From: Nitrospirota bacterium
GTDB lineage: Bacteria > Nitrospirota > Thermodesulfovibrionia > Thermodesulfovibrionales > JdFR-88
DNA length: 49,788 nt
Direction: 5' to 3'
Assembly: GCA_021813405.1 (NCBI GenBank)
Contig: JAKAKS010000032.1
Coordinates: 1 to 49,788, forward strand
Every line of letters begins with the position of its first letter. Within the stretch, counting starts at the first letter, position 1. Under the pieces are notes generated by a model, which saw only the letters and a list, made by a program, of their open reading frames with translations, was not told the origin of the DNA and did not search any database. Below, piece by piece: positions 14,946-23,642 of the stretch. Position numbers and translations under genes: made by a program.

Positions 14946-15734
14946 ATGATCCTGATAGCTGACAATCTGAACACGCGAAACAAGGAATACATGGCCGCGC
15001 TGGCGGCTGGAGATTCCGGCGCAATCTCCGGCATGTCCAGGCAACTGAAGCAGGCCGATGCGGACATAATCAACTTGCAGTGCTCGCTTGACGGGGCGGG
15101 CGATGAAGACAAGCTGCCCTGGGTTGCCGAGGTGGTTGAAAAGGCATCGGATGCCGCGCTTGGGCTGGATTCCAGGAACATCGAGGCCATCAGGAAGGCC
15201 CTTGCCGTTGCAAAAAAACCCTGTCTTATCAATTATGTTTCCGGCACGGAGCCGGAGGCCCGGCAGGAGCTTTTTGAGCTTGCCAGGAGGGCAAAGGCCT
15301 ACGTGGTGCTGAGGGCCTCGGCCGGCAGCATCCCGGTAACATTCGAGGCCAAGATGCAGATACTGGAAGAGCTTCTGGAAGATGCCAACCGGGCAGACAT
15401 TCCGAACGAGAGGATATTCATGGACCCCTCGCTTATCCACATAGCCCGTGGGGGCGGCCAGGACCACATAATGAATTTTCACGAGTGCGTATCCTCACTG
15501 CAGGAGGCGGTTGATCCGCCGGTGGGCACTATTGCCTGGATATCAAATATATCGGTTGGCATAAAAAAGAAGGCCTCCCGGAAAAAACTGGAGGCGGCAA
15601 CTCTCCTTTACCTGGCTGGCGGCGGCCTGGACGCAGCCATGGTGGACCTGCTGGACCCCGAGATAAGAAAAGCGCTTTACTTCATTAAATCGTTCCGGGA
15701 CGAGATAGTATTCTCCCCCGCTCTGCTGGATTAG
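14946..15734 (+). CDS. Divergent methyltetrahydrofolate:corrinoid methyltransferase-like pterin-binding protein
   Basis: From ATG 14946 the protein is 262 residues, the length of AcsE/MeTr; an earlier in-frame start at 14823 would place coding sequence over the TATAAT promoter. Pterin-binding TIM-barrel features include LDSRNIEAIRKAL, LINYVSG (the Asn of the MeTr NST loop), IFMDPSLI (Asp) and AWISNISVG (the Asn that helps activate N5 in MeTr). The LDLNVG strand, with a pterin-binding Asp in AcsE, reads INLQCS here, so that Asp looks replaced by Asn. In the Wood-Ljungdahl pathway the enzyme moves the methyl group of methyl-THF to the corrinoid Fe-S protein. The corrinoid protein genes are absent nearby, so a different acceptor or function is possible. 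Confidence 0.7.
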   Translation: MILIADNLNTRNKEYMAALAAGDSGAISGMSRQLKQADADIINLQCSLDGAGDEDKLPWVAEVVEKASDAALGLDSRNIEAIRKALAVAKKPCLINYVSGTEPEARQELFELARRAKAYVVLRASAGSIPVTFEAKMQILEELLEDANRADIPNERIFMDPSLIHIARGGGQDHIMNFHECVSSLQEAVDPPVGTIAWISNISVGIKKKASRKKLEAATLLYLAGGGLDAAMVDLLDPEIRKALYFIKSFRDEIVFSPALLD

Positions 15735-15735
15735 A

Positions 15736-16632
15736 ATGCTGCTAATCGCAGGCTCTACCGGGTTTGTGGGGGGGCATCTTGTTTCTTTTTTGAGGCAAAA
15801 TGGCATTCCCGCGCGATGTCTTGTCCGGAACCCGGGAAAGACCGGGCCATGGGCCGGCATGGAGATTGTGCGGGGCGATTTAAACAACATACCCGAAGGC
15901 GCTCTGGACGGAGTGGATATGGTAGTGCACCTGGTGGGCATAATCCGCGAGGAGCACGGCCAGACATTTGGTTCCGTCCATGTAAAAGGCACTGAAAATC
16001 TTGTAATGAAAGCGCTTGCGGCGGGAACAAGGTTGTTTTTCTTCCAGAGCGCGCTTGGGGCCCATAGAAACCCCGGGCTTCCATACCTGGATTCGAAGGC
16101 GCAGGCGGAAGAGATAGTGCAGGATTCCGGGCTGGATTATGTTATCTTCAGGCCTTCGCTTATACTTGGCCCGGGCGACGGTTTTACAGAGCAGATGGTA
16201 CAGCTTATAAAATCCTTCCCGGTGTTGCCTGTGCCCGGCAATGGTGAATCCAGGCTCCAGCCCATATATATTAATGACTGGCTGAAATGTTTCCAGAAAA
16301 TCCTCGAAGAAAAAAAAGCGGGAGTGCAGAAAAACGAAGTGGTTAGCCTGGGCGGGCCGGAGCACCTTACCTTTAACCGGATGCTGGCACTTTATATGGA
16401 CGCTCTGGGCATACATCCGAAAATTATACATATCCCGATGGGCATGGTAAGGGCAGGGCTGGGGTTTTTTGCGGCGGCCAGGCTTGCCGGCATCAAATCG
16501 CTGCCCCCTCTAACCGGGGAGCAGCTTGAGCTTTTATCCATGGACAATATTACCTCGCTGTCAGCCGTCCAGGACAGATTCGGGTTCCAGCCGGCCAGCC
16601 CGGCCGGTTTTATAAGAGAGTTTGTCGGGTAA
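15736..16632 (+). CDS. NAD(P)-binding SDR-type epimerase/dehydratase (NDUFA9-like)
   Basis: The 298-residue protein starts one base after the MeTr-like gene, so the two form an operon. It has the extended SDR nucleotide motif GSTGFVGGHL at residues 6-15, RGDLNNIPEG, VHLVGI, and the active-site region PYLDSKAQAEEIV, with Tyr and Lys in a YxxxK arrangement. FRPSLILGPGDGF follows. Such atypical SDRs resemble complex I subunit NDUFA9 and bacterial nucleoside-sugar or quinone-related proteins. The substrate is unknown. Confidence 0.85.
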   Translation: MLLIAGSTGFVGGHLVSFLRQNGIPARCLVRNPGKTGPWAGMEIVRGDLNNIPEGALDGVDMVVHLVGIIREEHGQTFGSVHVKGTENLVMKALAAGTRLFFFQSALGAHRNPGLPYLDSKAQAEEIVQDSGLDYVIFRPSLILGPGDGFTEQMVQLIKSFPVLPVPGNGESRLQPIYINDWLKCFQKILEEKKAGVQKNEVVSLGGPEHLTFNRMLALYMDALGIHPKIIHIPMGMVRAGLGFFAAARLAGIKSLPPLTGEQLELLSMDNITSLSAVQDRFGFQPASPAGFIREFVG

Positions 16633-16656
16633 ATTCCATGACCTTTGCCGCTTACA

Positions 16657-16676
16657 GGACCAGCTTTAGCTGGTCC
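16657..16676 (+). terminator. Perfect short hairpin after the SDR gene
   Basis: GGACCAGC (16657-16664) and GCTGGTCC (16669-16676) pair around TTTA. A short, T-poor sequence follows, so terminator activity is uncertain. Confidence 0.5.
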
Positions 16677-16734
16677 GTCCTTTACCTGAAACCTTCTTAC
16701 ATGCTAAAATTTCTTGTTTGGTGATTTAGATTCG

Positions 16735-17703
16735 ATGGGCAAGCACATCCGATTTAAATGTTTTCCGGCATTGGCAGTTGCCGTCCTCCTGCTGGCTGGT
16801 TGTGCCGCTGGCATGCACAAAACCGGTATATCTCCGGACATGGTCGGCCCCACCCCTCCCGGCTCGTCCATGGATGCATCCAGGGCCGGTGAAATATCCA
16901 AACTTAACGCCTTGAACAAAAAACACGAAGCGGACCTGCTCTGGGTTGAAAATTCTTATTCCAGGCTCCAAATAAAGGACCTTATGAAGGTCCCTCCGGC
17001 CCAGTATGCCCGCTATAAAAAATATCTGGATGAAGGGTCTGTTTACATTATTGTCCATCCGGCCTATTATGTTTTTTTCAGCGGCCCGCAGCTCGTTACC
17101 GGGGACGACCCGCCTGTGGAAAATGCAGTGGAAAGATTTTTGTCCTTAACTCCGGATTCCAGCAAAATGGCTGTGCTTCAGGCACAGGAAAGAAATATGC
17201 GGGATTTCCTTGCATATGCTGCGATGCGCAAAAAACTTGTGCTCCTGATCCTCCCCAGGGCGTACAGGCTTCAGCCGGGTTATAATTACTACGGCTGGTA
17301 CGACGAATATACAAGGTATATAAACCAGGTGGCCGGAGGTTCCAGCTCCGTTTTGTTTTTGGAATCCAGCTCGTCTTCAAGGGGCTACCTTACGAAAAAG
17401 GACAGGGCCGTCCTCCTGAATTTCCTGGCGGCCATACGCCCGGAACGCGTCCTGCTGGGCGGAGGATATATAGGGCGCTGCCAGGAAGAGTTCTATCAGG
17501 ACCTGACTGGCAAATACGGCGCTAAAGGCGTATACTTGGTGCCGGAGATATCGGACATATCGCCTACGGAGCTTAAAGACGGCATAGCCACAAGGCTGCT
17601 GCGCACTTCCGGCGGCATAAATAACGGGGCTGCGGCCACTGCAATAGAGCAAAACACATTTAAAATTGAAAACGTGATACCTCAGATATACAATATACAT
17701 TAA
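16735..17703 (+). CDS. Lipoprotein of unknown family, paralogue of 18842-19927
   Basis: From ATG 16735 the protein is 322 residues, with a lipoprotein signal ending LLLAGC. A TTG further upstream (16714) would break the signal peptide. The mature part shares an ordered set of motifs with the protein at 18842-19927: (L/V)(Q/K)IK(D/N)L, the Tyr-rich YxxYKKY, VYIIVxPxYYxFF, RxFL, (L/I)ILxxPxxY, DEYxRYIN, SSVLFLES versus DSVLYLPS, VLLGGGYIGRC versus VYLGGGYVKSL, and VYLVPEISDISPTEL versus VFFVPELIDLSPKDL. I do not recognise the family. It leads a tight cluster with a VorB-like gene eight bases downstream. Confidence 0.75.
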   Translation: MGKHIRFKCFPALAVAVLLLAGCAAGMHKTGISPDMVGPTPPGSSMDASRAGEISKLNALNKKHEADLLWVENSYSRLQIKDLMKVPPAQYARYKKYLDEGSVYIIVHPAYYVFFSGPQLVTGDDPPVENAVERFLSLTPDSSKMAVLQAQERNMRDFLAYAAMRKKLVLLILPRAYRLQPGYNYYGWYDEYTRYINQVAGGSSSVLFLESSSSSRGYLTKKDRAVLLNFLAAIRPERVLLGGGYIGRCQEEFYQDLTGKYGAKGVYLVPEISDISPTELKDGIATRLLRTSGGINNGAAATAIEQNTFKIENVIPQIYNIH

Positions 17704-17711
17704 ATTCCAAT

Positions 17712-18806
17712 ATGAGCCAGGCACTTCAAAAAGAAAAAAGAGTGCTGGCCAGAGGCAATGAGGCCCTGGCCCGCGCCGCGCTTGAGGCCGGCTGCCGGTT
17801 TTATGCCGCCTATCCAATAACACCGCAAAACGAGATACCAGAATACATGTCTAAATGGATGCCATCTGTAAATGGCGTCTTTTTGCAGGCGGAAAGCGAA
17901 TTGTCGGCCATCAACATGGTCTTTGGCGCCTCCGCTGCCGGGGTGAGGGCGATGACCACTTCCAGTAGCCCCGGCGTAAGCCTTATGCAGGAGGCCTTGT
18001 CATTTCTGGCCGGGGCGGAGTTGCCGGTTGTTATAGCAAACATGCAAAGGGGCGGCCCCGGGCTGGGAAACATCTCCGGCAGCCAGGCAGATTACTTCCA
18101 GGCGGTCAAGGGCGGCGGGCATGGCGATTATAAAGTGCTTGTGTACGCCCCATACAGCGTGCAGGAATTATGGGACCTCACGATGCGCGCCTTCGACAAG
18201 GCAGACCAGTACAGGAACCCCGTGATGATTTTAGGCGACGGCGTGCTGGGGCAGATGATGGAACCGCTTTGTGAAACCCCTTACACCACCCCCGCCGGGC
18301 TGCCCTCAAAGGACTGGGCGCTAACCGGGTGCGCCGGCAGAAAGCCAAACGTGGTCAAGTCCCTTTACATGGGCGACGGGGTGCTTGAAAAGAGGAATCT
18401 GGCGCTCCAGGAAAAATATGCAGAAATGGAGGAGCGTGAGAAGCTCTGGCAAGGTTATGCCATTGAGGATGCGGAGCTTGTTGTGGCCGCCTTTGGCATA
18501 GCGGCAAGGATAGCCTATTCCGCTGTGGAGTCATTGAGGGCGGAAGGGCATAAAGTGGGGCTTTTCAGGCCTGTGTCGCTCTTCCCGTTTCCGTGGGAAG
18601 AGGTTGCGCGGCTTGCGGGAATGGGGACGGGCCTTTTTGTATTTGAACTGAATGCCGGGCAGATGGTGGAGGACGTTAAGCTGGCCGCATACCGTAATGC
18701 CGGCAGCGATGCAAAAGTGTTCTCCTATGGCAGGCCCGGCGGGGCCTCTGTAAGTCCGGAGGAATTATGCCTGGAAATAAAAAAAGTACTCGGCAAGGGC
18801 AGATAA
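17712..18806 (+). CDS. 2-oxoacid:ferredoxin oxidoreductase alpha subunit (VorB/KorA type)
   Basis: The 364-residue protein shows LARGNEALARAALEAGCRFYAAYPITPQNE, MTTSSSPGVSLMQEALSFLAGAELPVVI, RGGPGLGNI, SQADYFQ and GGHGDYKVLVYAP. These are standard features of the pyrimidine-binding subunit of KorA/VorB enzymes, which oxidise branched-chain 2-oxoacids or 2-oxoglutarate with ferredoxin. The TPP-binding beta subunit, the gamma subunit and the ferredoxin subunit usually adjoin it but are absent here. Instead it is flanked on both sides by paralogous lipoprotein genes. It either pairs with subunits encoded elsewhere or has been recruited for something else. Confidence 0.88.
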   Translation: MSQALQKEKRVLARGNEALARAALEAGCRFYAAYPITPQNEIPEYMSKWMPSVNGVFLQAESELSAINMVFGASAAGVRAMTTSSSPGVSLMQEALSFLAGAELPVVIANMQRGGPGLGNISGSQADYFQAVKGGGHGDYKVLVYAPYSVQELWDLTMRAFDKADQYRNPVMILGDGVLGQMMEPLCETPYTTPAGLPSKDWALTGCAGRKPNVVKSLYMGDGVLEKRNLALQEKYAEMEEREKLWQGYAIEDAELVVAAFGIAARIAYSAVESLRAEGHKVGLFRPVSLFPFPWEEVARLAGMGTGLFVFELNAGQMVEDVKLAAYRNAGSDAKVFSYGRPGGASVSPEELCLEIKKVLGKGR

Positions 18807-18841
18807 ACCCAGGGGGCTTTTTCCCGTTTGCGAGGTCCGGT

Positions 18842-19927
18842 ATGCTTAAATTTGCACTTGCCGCGCTTGTTCTGGCAGCGCTTGTTTCCGGGTGCGCCGG
18901 TTCGGACGATGCTATCAAAACAACCCAGGTAAACACCTATTTTTCCGTGCTGCCGGTAAAAGCGGTAAGGGTTAGGATAAGGGTTGAGCAGCTTGTTCAG
19001 AAATTGAACCGTAATCTGGTAACTCCAAAAACAAAAGAATGGCTGAAAACCGTTTACGGGTCAATAAAGATAAAAAACCTTGAAGACATTCCCAGATCTT
19101 CCTACTCGCACTACAAGAAATACGCCGTCTCGGACAACAGGGCGGTATATATAATTGTGTTTCCCGGCTATTATTGCTTTTTCGACAAGACCCGTCCGGC
19201 CATTATCACTTCCGGCGGCAGCGGGTACCCGCAAAAAGGCGTTGCCTACAAACTGCTGGCCCAGACCCCTGGTAAATACGATTATAAATTCATGCTGATA
19301 CAGCAGCAGGAATATCTAATGAGGCAGTTTTTAATGATTAAATCGGCTGAAAGGAAAATGATCATTCTCATCGTGCCGGGAGATTACAAAAAGGCCTTTA
19401 CATACGGCAAATCCAGCCTGGACGAGTATGCAAGGTATATTAACGAGACCACTGGCATGTCAGACAGCGTTTTGTATCTGCCGTCAAAATCCGCTTCGGA
19501 CGCCAGCCTGTCTGATGACGACATGAACAAGCTGACGGATTTCCTTACAGATATCGACACAAGAAACGTTTATCTTGGCGGCGGATACGTAAAGAGCCTG
19601 GGCCAGTTCTATGGCGGCATGTCAGGCGGAGAGTACGACTATAATGTGTTCTTCGTCCCTGAGCTGATAGACCTTTCGCCCAAGGACTTGGACAATCCCG
19701 CCCCGCTGATTTCAAATACAAAGCACATCAATTTCTATTCGCAGGTTTTTACGGACCGGCTTAATGCCGGCACGCTTGCAAGCGAGGCCCCTAATTTAAA
19801 ACATATACACGTTTATTATGGCGTGCCTACGGGGCTTGGCGGGCACGAAAAGGCTGAGGCCAAACTGGAACTCAAAAAAGGAAGGGCTGCCGAAGCCGGC
19901 CAATCCGCTACTGTTTCAGGTTACTGA
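18842..19927 (+). CDS. Lipoprotein of unknown family, paralogue of 16735-17703
   Basis: ATG 18842 gives 361 residues beginning with a lipoprotein signal (LKFALAALVLAALVSGC, lipobox VSGC). The longer frame from 18767 overlaps VorB and lacks a signal at its start. Shared blocks with the first lipoprotein are listed there. It is longer at the end, with a KAEAKLELKKGRAAEAGQ tail. The gene begins 35 bases after the VorB stop and is probably in the same operon. The function is unknown; the repeated GGGY and VPE blocks look like the edges of an alpha/beta domain. Confidence 0.75.
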   Translation: MLKFALAALVLAALVSGCAGSDDAIKTTQVNTYFSVLPVKAVRVRIRVEQLVQKLNRNLVTPKTKEWLKTVYGSIKIKNLEDIPRSSYSHYKKYAVSDNRAVYIIVFPGYYCFFDKTRPAIITSGGSGYPQKGVAYKLLAQTPGKYDYKFMLIQQQEYLMRQFLMIKSAERKMIILIVPGDYKKAFTYGKSSLDEYARYINETTGMSDSVLYLPSKSASDASLSDDDMNKLTDFLTDIDTRNVYLGGGYVKSLGQFYGGMSGGEYDYNVFFVPELIDLSPKDLDNPAPLISNTKHINFYSQVFTDRLNAGTLASEAPNLKHIHVYYGVPTGLGGHEKAEAKLELKKGRAAEAGQSATVSGY

Positions 19928-20102
19928 TCCTTTAAACGCGCCCGGCCTGTAACCCCGCCCGCATGGCCATCCCCGCCGTTTAAACCGGCTGATACGCACC
20001 GGGCGCTTCTGCAAAACCACTATCAAACATTCCTTGCCATAGTCTTGACAAGGCTGCCTTTCCATGAAAGATTCTCTATAAAATCCAATAAAAAATGCGG
20101 CA

Positions 20103-21752
20103 ATGAAAATATCAAAACATACCGGCATCCTTACCGGCGCGCTGGCTGGCGCGATGAACACCGCTGCAATGATAGCCTGCCTCTACGCGGGCTGGAAGGC
20201 GGCGGGGCTGCCGTTTGTCCCTTTTGACGCATTCGACTGGATAACCCGGCTTCTGCCGGAGAAGGTTATAGACACGGGCATAGATTCGATGGTGGCAGTC
20301 ATCCGCACCTTTCATTTAGGGCCTACAGCCAGTGCAGCCAAAAGCATCGAGCGGATGATGGGCGTTTTCGGCCTGTTTGCCTCAGGGGCAATTCTTGGCG
20401 CTGCATTCTTTGGGGCCCTGGATCTTATCAACGGGAGATATGCAAAAATCCTCGGGCTGGTCTTGGGGGGCGCTGGGGGCGTTTTTTCGGCGCTGATCAG
20501 TCTTCATAGAAGCGGGACATCAACCGCCCCGCCTGCGGCCAGGGCTTTATGGATACTGGCGGTGTTTCTTATCTGGGGGCTGGCCCTTGCATTAGTCTAC
20601 CGGAAACTGCGCGGTTATTTTATTACGGCAGCGGCCCGGGAAAAGCATGTGGCCGGGGTTGAAAGGATCAATCGCCGCAGGTTTATGATCCGGCTGGCGG
20701 GGGCAACGGCCATGATAACCGTAAGCGGCGCGGTTATCGGCAGGCTCTCGGAATACATAAAAGGGCAGCAGGCATTTCGCGCCGCGCAAACCCCAAAAAA
20801 GCGCTGGTCTTATGATCATCCCCTCCCGAACGCGGGCGATCCCGTAAAACCCGCTCCCGGCACCCGCCCGGAGTTTACCAGCCTGGAAGACCATTACCGC
20901 ATAGACATAGACGCAGTCCCGCCTGAGATAGATGGAAAGAGCTGGAGATTGAAAATAAAAGGCCTTGTGGAAAGGCCGCTGGAATTCACGCTGGACGGCA
21001 TTCGCGGCTACGAGCCAATGCACCAGTTTGTAACCCTTGCCTGCATATCAAACCCGGTTGGGGGCGACCTTACAAGCACTACGCGCTGGACTGGCGTAAG
21101 CCTTCAGCGCATCCTGCCGGAATTGAAATTGCTGCCTTCAGCCACCCACCTGAAGATCAGCTCGGCCGACGGGTTCTGGGAAGTTGTTTCCGTTGCCCGG
21201 ATTATGGAGGACAAGCGCATAATGCTTGCCTACAACTGGGATGGTGTTCCGCTTTTCCACAAGCACGGATATCCGCTTCGCCTGTACGTGCCGGACTTGT
21301 ACGGCATGAAGCAGCCAAAGTGGATAGAGTCGATCGAGGCCACAAGCCAGTGGGAGCCGGGCTACTGGGTGGTCCGGGGGTGGGACAGGATTGCCCGCAT
21401 GAAGGCCACATCGGTGATAGACACCGTTGCCGTTTCCAATGCCTACGCCGGGCCTGCCGGGCAGACGCTTGTTCCAATAGGCGGCATTGCACATGCCGGC
21501 GCGCGCGGCATATCCAAGGTTGAATTGCAGATAGATAACGGCCCGTGGCTCCAGGCCAGGCTGCGAAAACCTTTGTCGCGCACAACATGGGTGATCTGGC
21601 GCTATGATATGCCGTTTGAGCCAGGCGAACATACCTTTACGGTAAGGTGCTTTGAGGCGGACGGAACGCCGCAGATAACCGAAATCAACCCGCCGGAGCC
21701 AGGCGGCGCAACAGGCCTCTACAGCAAAAGCAAGGATTTTGGCCGGGTTTGA
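20103..21752 (+). CDS. Membrane-anchored molybdopterin oxidoreductase, sulfite oxidase type
   Basis: The 549-residue protein begins with about four membrane segments: near 8-32, 92-115, 120-138 and 147-167. A twin-arginine-like RRRFMIRLAG patch and a further hydrophobic stretch follow at about 196-220. The soluble remainder has the sulfite-oxidase fold pattern: a segment ending RPLEFTLDGIRG, the molybdenum-ligating cysteine in TLACISNPVGGD (residue 314), STTRWTGVSL, HGYPLRLYVPDLYGMKQPKWI, and a dimerisation-like C-terminal domain with VPIGGIAHAGARGISKVEL. The membrane domain fused to the catalytic domain differs from the usual two-gene MsrP/MsrQ layout. The substrate is unknown. Confidence 0.82.
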   Translation: MKISKHTGILTGALAGAMNTAAMIACLYAGWKAAGLPFVPFDAFDWITRLLPEKVIDTGIDSMVAVIRTFHLGPTASAAKSIERMMGVFGLFASGAILGAAFFGALDLINGRYAKILGLVLGGAGGVFSALISLHRSGTSTAPPAARALWILAVFLIWGLALALVYRKLRGYFITAAAREKHVAGVERINRRRFMIRLAGATAMITVSGAVIGRLSEYIKGQQAFRAAQTPKKRWSYDHPLPNAGDPVKPAPGTRPEFTSLEDHYRIDIDAVPPEIDGKSWRLKIKGLVERPLEFTLDGIRGYEPMHQFVTLACISNPVGGDLTSTTRWTGVSLQRILPELKLLPSATHLKISSADGFWEVVSVARIMEDKRIMLAYNWDGVPLFHKHGYPLRLYVPDLYGMKQPKWIESIEATSQWEPGYWVVRGWDRIARMKATSVIDTVAVSNAYAGPAGQTLVPIGGIAHAGARGISKVELQIDNGPWLQARLRKPLSRTTWVIWRYDMPFEPGEHTFTVRCFEADGTPQITEINPPEPGGATGLYSKSKDFGRV

Positions 21753-21755
21753 TTT

Positions 21756-23600
21756 TTGGCCGTGGAAAGATTTACAATCGGAAAAGTGACAAGGTTTTCG
21801 AAGATAGCTCTCTCCGTTTCATTTTTAGTCGGCCTTCTTTTGCCTGTTTCCGCATTTTCAGCCAACCTGGCTGATTTAAGATTCAGCCTTGTGGACGGTG
21901 ACGTGCAGATATATACGGGCGACACCCGGCAATGGGTGCCCACGTCCGTAAATATGCCGCTTGCCTCGGAGGACAGGGTTTGGGTGCCTGATGCCAGCCG
22001 GACGGAGCTTCAGCTGGCCGACGGATCGATACTGAGGCTGGACCAGGATTCCTCACTTGACGTGCTCTCTCTTCAGCCCGATACTGCGCAGTTCTATATG
22101 GACCAGGGTGGCGCTTATGTGAACTTCCAGGGCTATAAGGACAGCATGGTCCAGGTGGACACCCCTCTTACTTCCATTTTGTGCTACGACCCTTCCAGAT
22201 TCTCCATAGATATCTCCGGGGACGGCACGGTCACGGTCTCCGTGTTCAGGGGCGTTGTGTATTACACAACAGATACCGGGCAGGAGGCCATCCCTGCCAG
22301 GCAGAAGCTTGTAATGTCCAGCGATTATGCGGAACTGGACCCCATAGGCCCAAGCACGCGCTGGGACCAGTGGAACTTTGAAAGGGACAGAAGGCTCTAC
22401 GGCAGCGATTACAGCACCCAGTACCTGCCGGATGCGCTTGATGCCTATTCCGCCGATTTTGACAATTACGGAAATTGGGTTTACGTGCCCGAATACGGCA
22501 ACTGCTGGGTGCCAAACGGGGTCCCCGCAGGGTGGGCGCCTTACAGGGAGGGCAGGTGGACATGGATAGCCGGAGATTACGTCTGGGTATCTTACGAGCC
22601 CTGGGGATGGGCGCCATATCATTACGGCAGATGGGCGTTTGTGGCCTCTGTGGGATGGTGCTGGGTGCCCCCGCCGCCGGAGGCCGTATACTGGAGCCCC
22701 GGTTATGTAGGGTGGGTAAACACCGGCAGTTACGTGGCCTGGGTGCCTCTTGCCCCTGGCGACACGTATTACGGATACGGCTATTTCGGGCCAAACAGCG
22801 TAAATATAACCAACATAAATATCACAAACGTCCGGGTAACGAACGTTTACCGGAATGTCCGTGTGAATAATGCTGTAACGGTTGTAAACCGCGGGTCTTT
22901 TGTGGCCGGGAAAATAAAACCGGTGCATCTGCCGCAGCGCCGCAACCCGTTTTTGGCTGGCAGGATAAACGTGGGCAGGCCGCAAATAAGGCCCACAGCG
23001 GCCGTAACCATGCCCGTTACAAAACACATACCGGTTGCCAAGCGGCCCCCGGCAGTTATTACTAACAGGCCGGTAAGCCGGATACGGCAGTCGCACCCGC
23101 CGTTAAGAGGGGTGATCTCCCCCAGCTTCAGGCCCTCTGTAAGGCAGGGCACTGCGCCTGCCGGAGGGCGTACCGTAATGCCTGCACCTTCAACGAAACC
23201 CAGGCTTGCGCCCGGAGCTGCTCCGGAATTCCGCAGGCCAGCTTACACCGCCCCAAGGCAAGCATCGCCGCAGAGGCCGGCATTTAACAGGCAAGCCCCT
23301 GCTATTGGAAGGGGAGCCCCGGAAGGCCGTCAGGCCGTCCAGCCTCCCAAGCCCGCTTACAGGCGGCCGGTTTCGCCGCCGCAGCAAAGGTTTGCCCCCA
23401 TGCCCAGGGAGGTAAGGCCTTCGGTTCAAAGGGGGGTAGGGCGTTTCCAGCCCGCGCCCCAGCAAAGGCCCGCTGCATCCAGGCCGCAGGTGTCCAGGCC
23501 TCCGCAGGGCAAAGGCAAGAGCGCGCCCAAAAAGGCCGCGCCCAAAAAAGCCCCCGTCAAAAGGGAGCCCAGGCGGACGGGGCCGGGACAGCAGCAATAA
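21756..23600 (+). CDS. Exported FecR-domain protein with a DUF6600-type aromatic region
   Basis: The start is unclear. TTG 21756 opens the frame three bases past the previous stop; GTG 21762 and GTG 21786 are alternatives, the last placing the signal peptide (TRFSKIALSVSFLVGLLLPV) at the N-terminus. A FecR-like region follows (LVDGDVQIYTGD...LASEDRVWVPDASRTELQLADGSILRLD, then TVSVFRGVVYY). The Trp/Tyr/Pro-rich DUF6600 part comes next: WVYVPEYGNCWVPNG, GWAPYREGRWTWI, GWAPYHYGRW, WCWVPP. The final 250 residues are Pro/Arg/Gln-rich and low in complexity. NSVNITNINITNVRVTNVYR resembles NNVNITNVRNVYRR in the protein at 7282-8517. An envelope role is likely. Confidence 0.8.
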   Translation: MAVERFTIGKVTRFSKIALSVSFLVGLLLPVSAFSANLADLRFSLVDGDVQIYTGDTRQWVPTSVNMPLASEDRVWVPDASRTELQLADGSILRLDQDSSLDVLSLQPDTAQFYMDQGGAYVNFQGYKDSMVQVDTPLTSILCYDPSRFSIDISGDGTVTVSVFRGVVYYTTDTGQEAIPARQKLVMSSDYAELDPIGPSTRWDQWNFERDRRLYGSDYSTQYLPDALDAYSADFDNYGNWVYVPEYGNCWVPNGVPAGWAPYREGRWTWIAGDYVWVSYEPWGWAPYHYGRWAFVASVGWCWVPPPPEAVYWSPGYVGWVNTGSYVAWVPLAPGDTYYGYGYFGPNSVNITNINITNVRVTNVYRNVRVNNAVTVVNRGSFVAGKIKPVHLPQRRNPFLAGRINVGRPQIRPTAAVTMPVTKHIPVAKRPPAVITNRPVSRIRQSHPPLRGVISPSFRPSVRQGTAPAGGRTVMPAPSTKPRLAPGAAPEFRRPAYTAPRQASPQRPAFNRQAPAIGRGAPEGRQAVQPPKPAYRRPVSPPQQRFAPMPREVRPSVQRGVGRFQPAPQQRPAASRPQVSRPPQGKGKSAPKKAAPKKAPVKREPRRTGPGQQQ

Positions 23601-23606
23601 AAGCAA

Positions 23607-23636
23607 TTCACTTAAAATTATCAGGGAAGTTATAAT
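23607..23636 (+). promoter_or_regulatory. Promoter abutting the uppP start (leaderless candidate)
   Basis: TTCACT (23607-23612), an 18-base spacer and TATAAT (23631-23636) are followed by six bases (CCTTAA) and ATG 23643. No Shine-Dalgarno is present. Confidence 0.6.
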
Positions 23637-23642
23637 CCTTAA

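Noticed and set aside
22053-23096. 347-codon minus-strand frame opposite the DUF6600 gene
   Set aside because: Antisense shadow of a low-complexity, aromatic-rich gene with no domain of its own.
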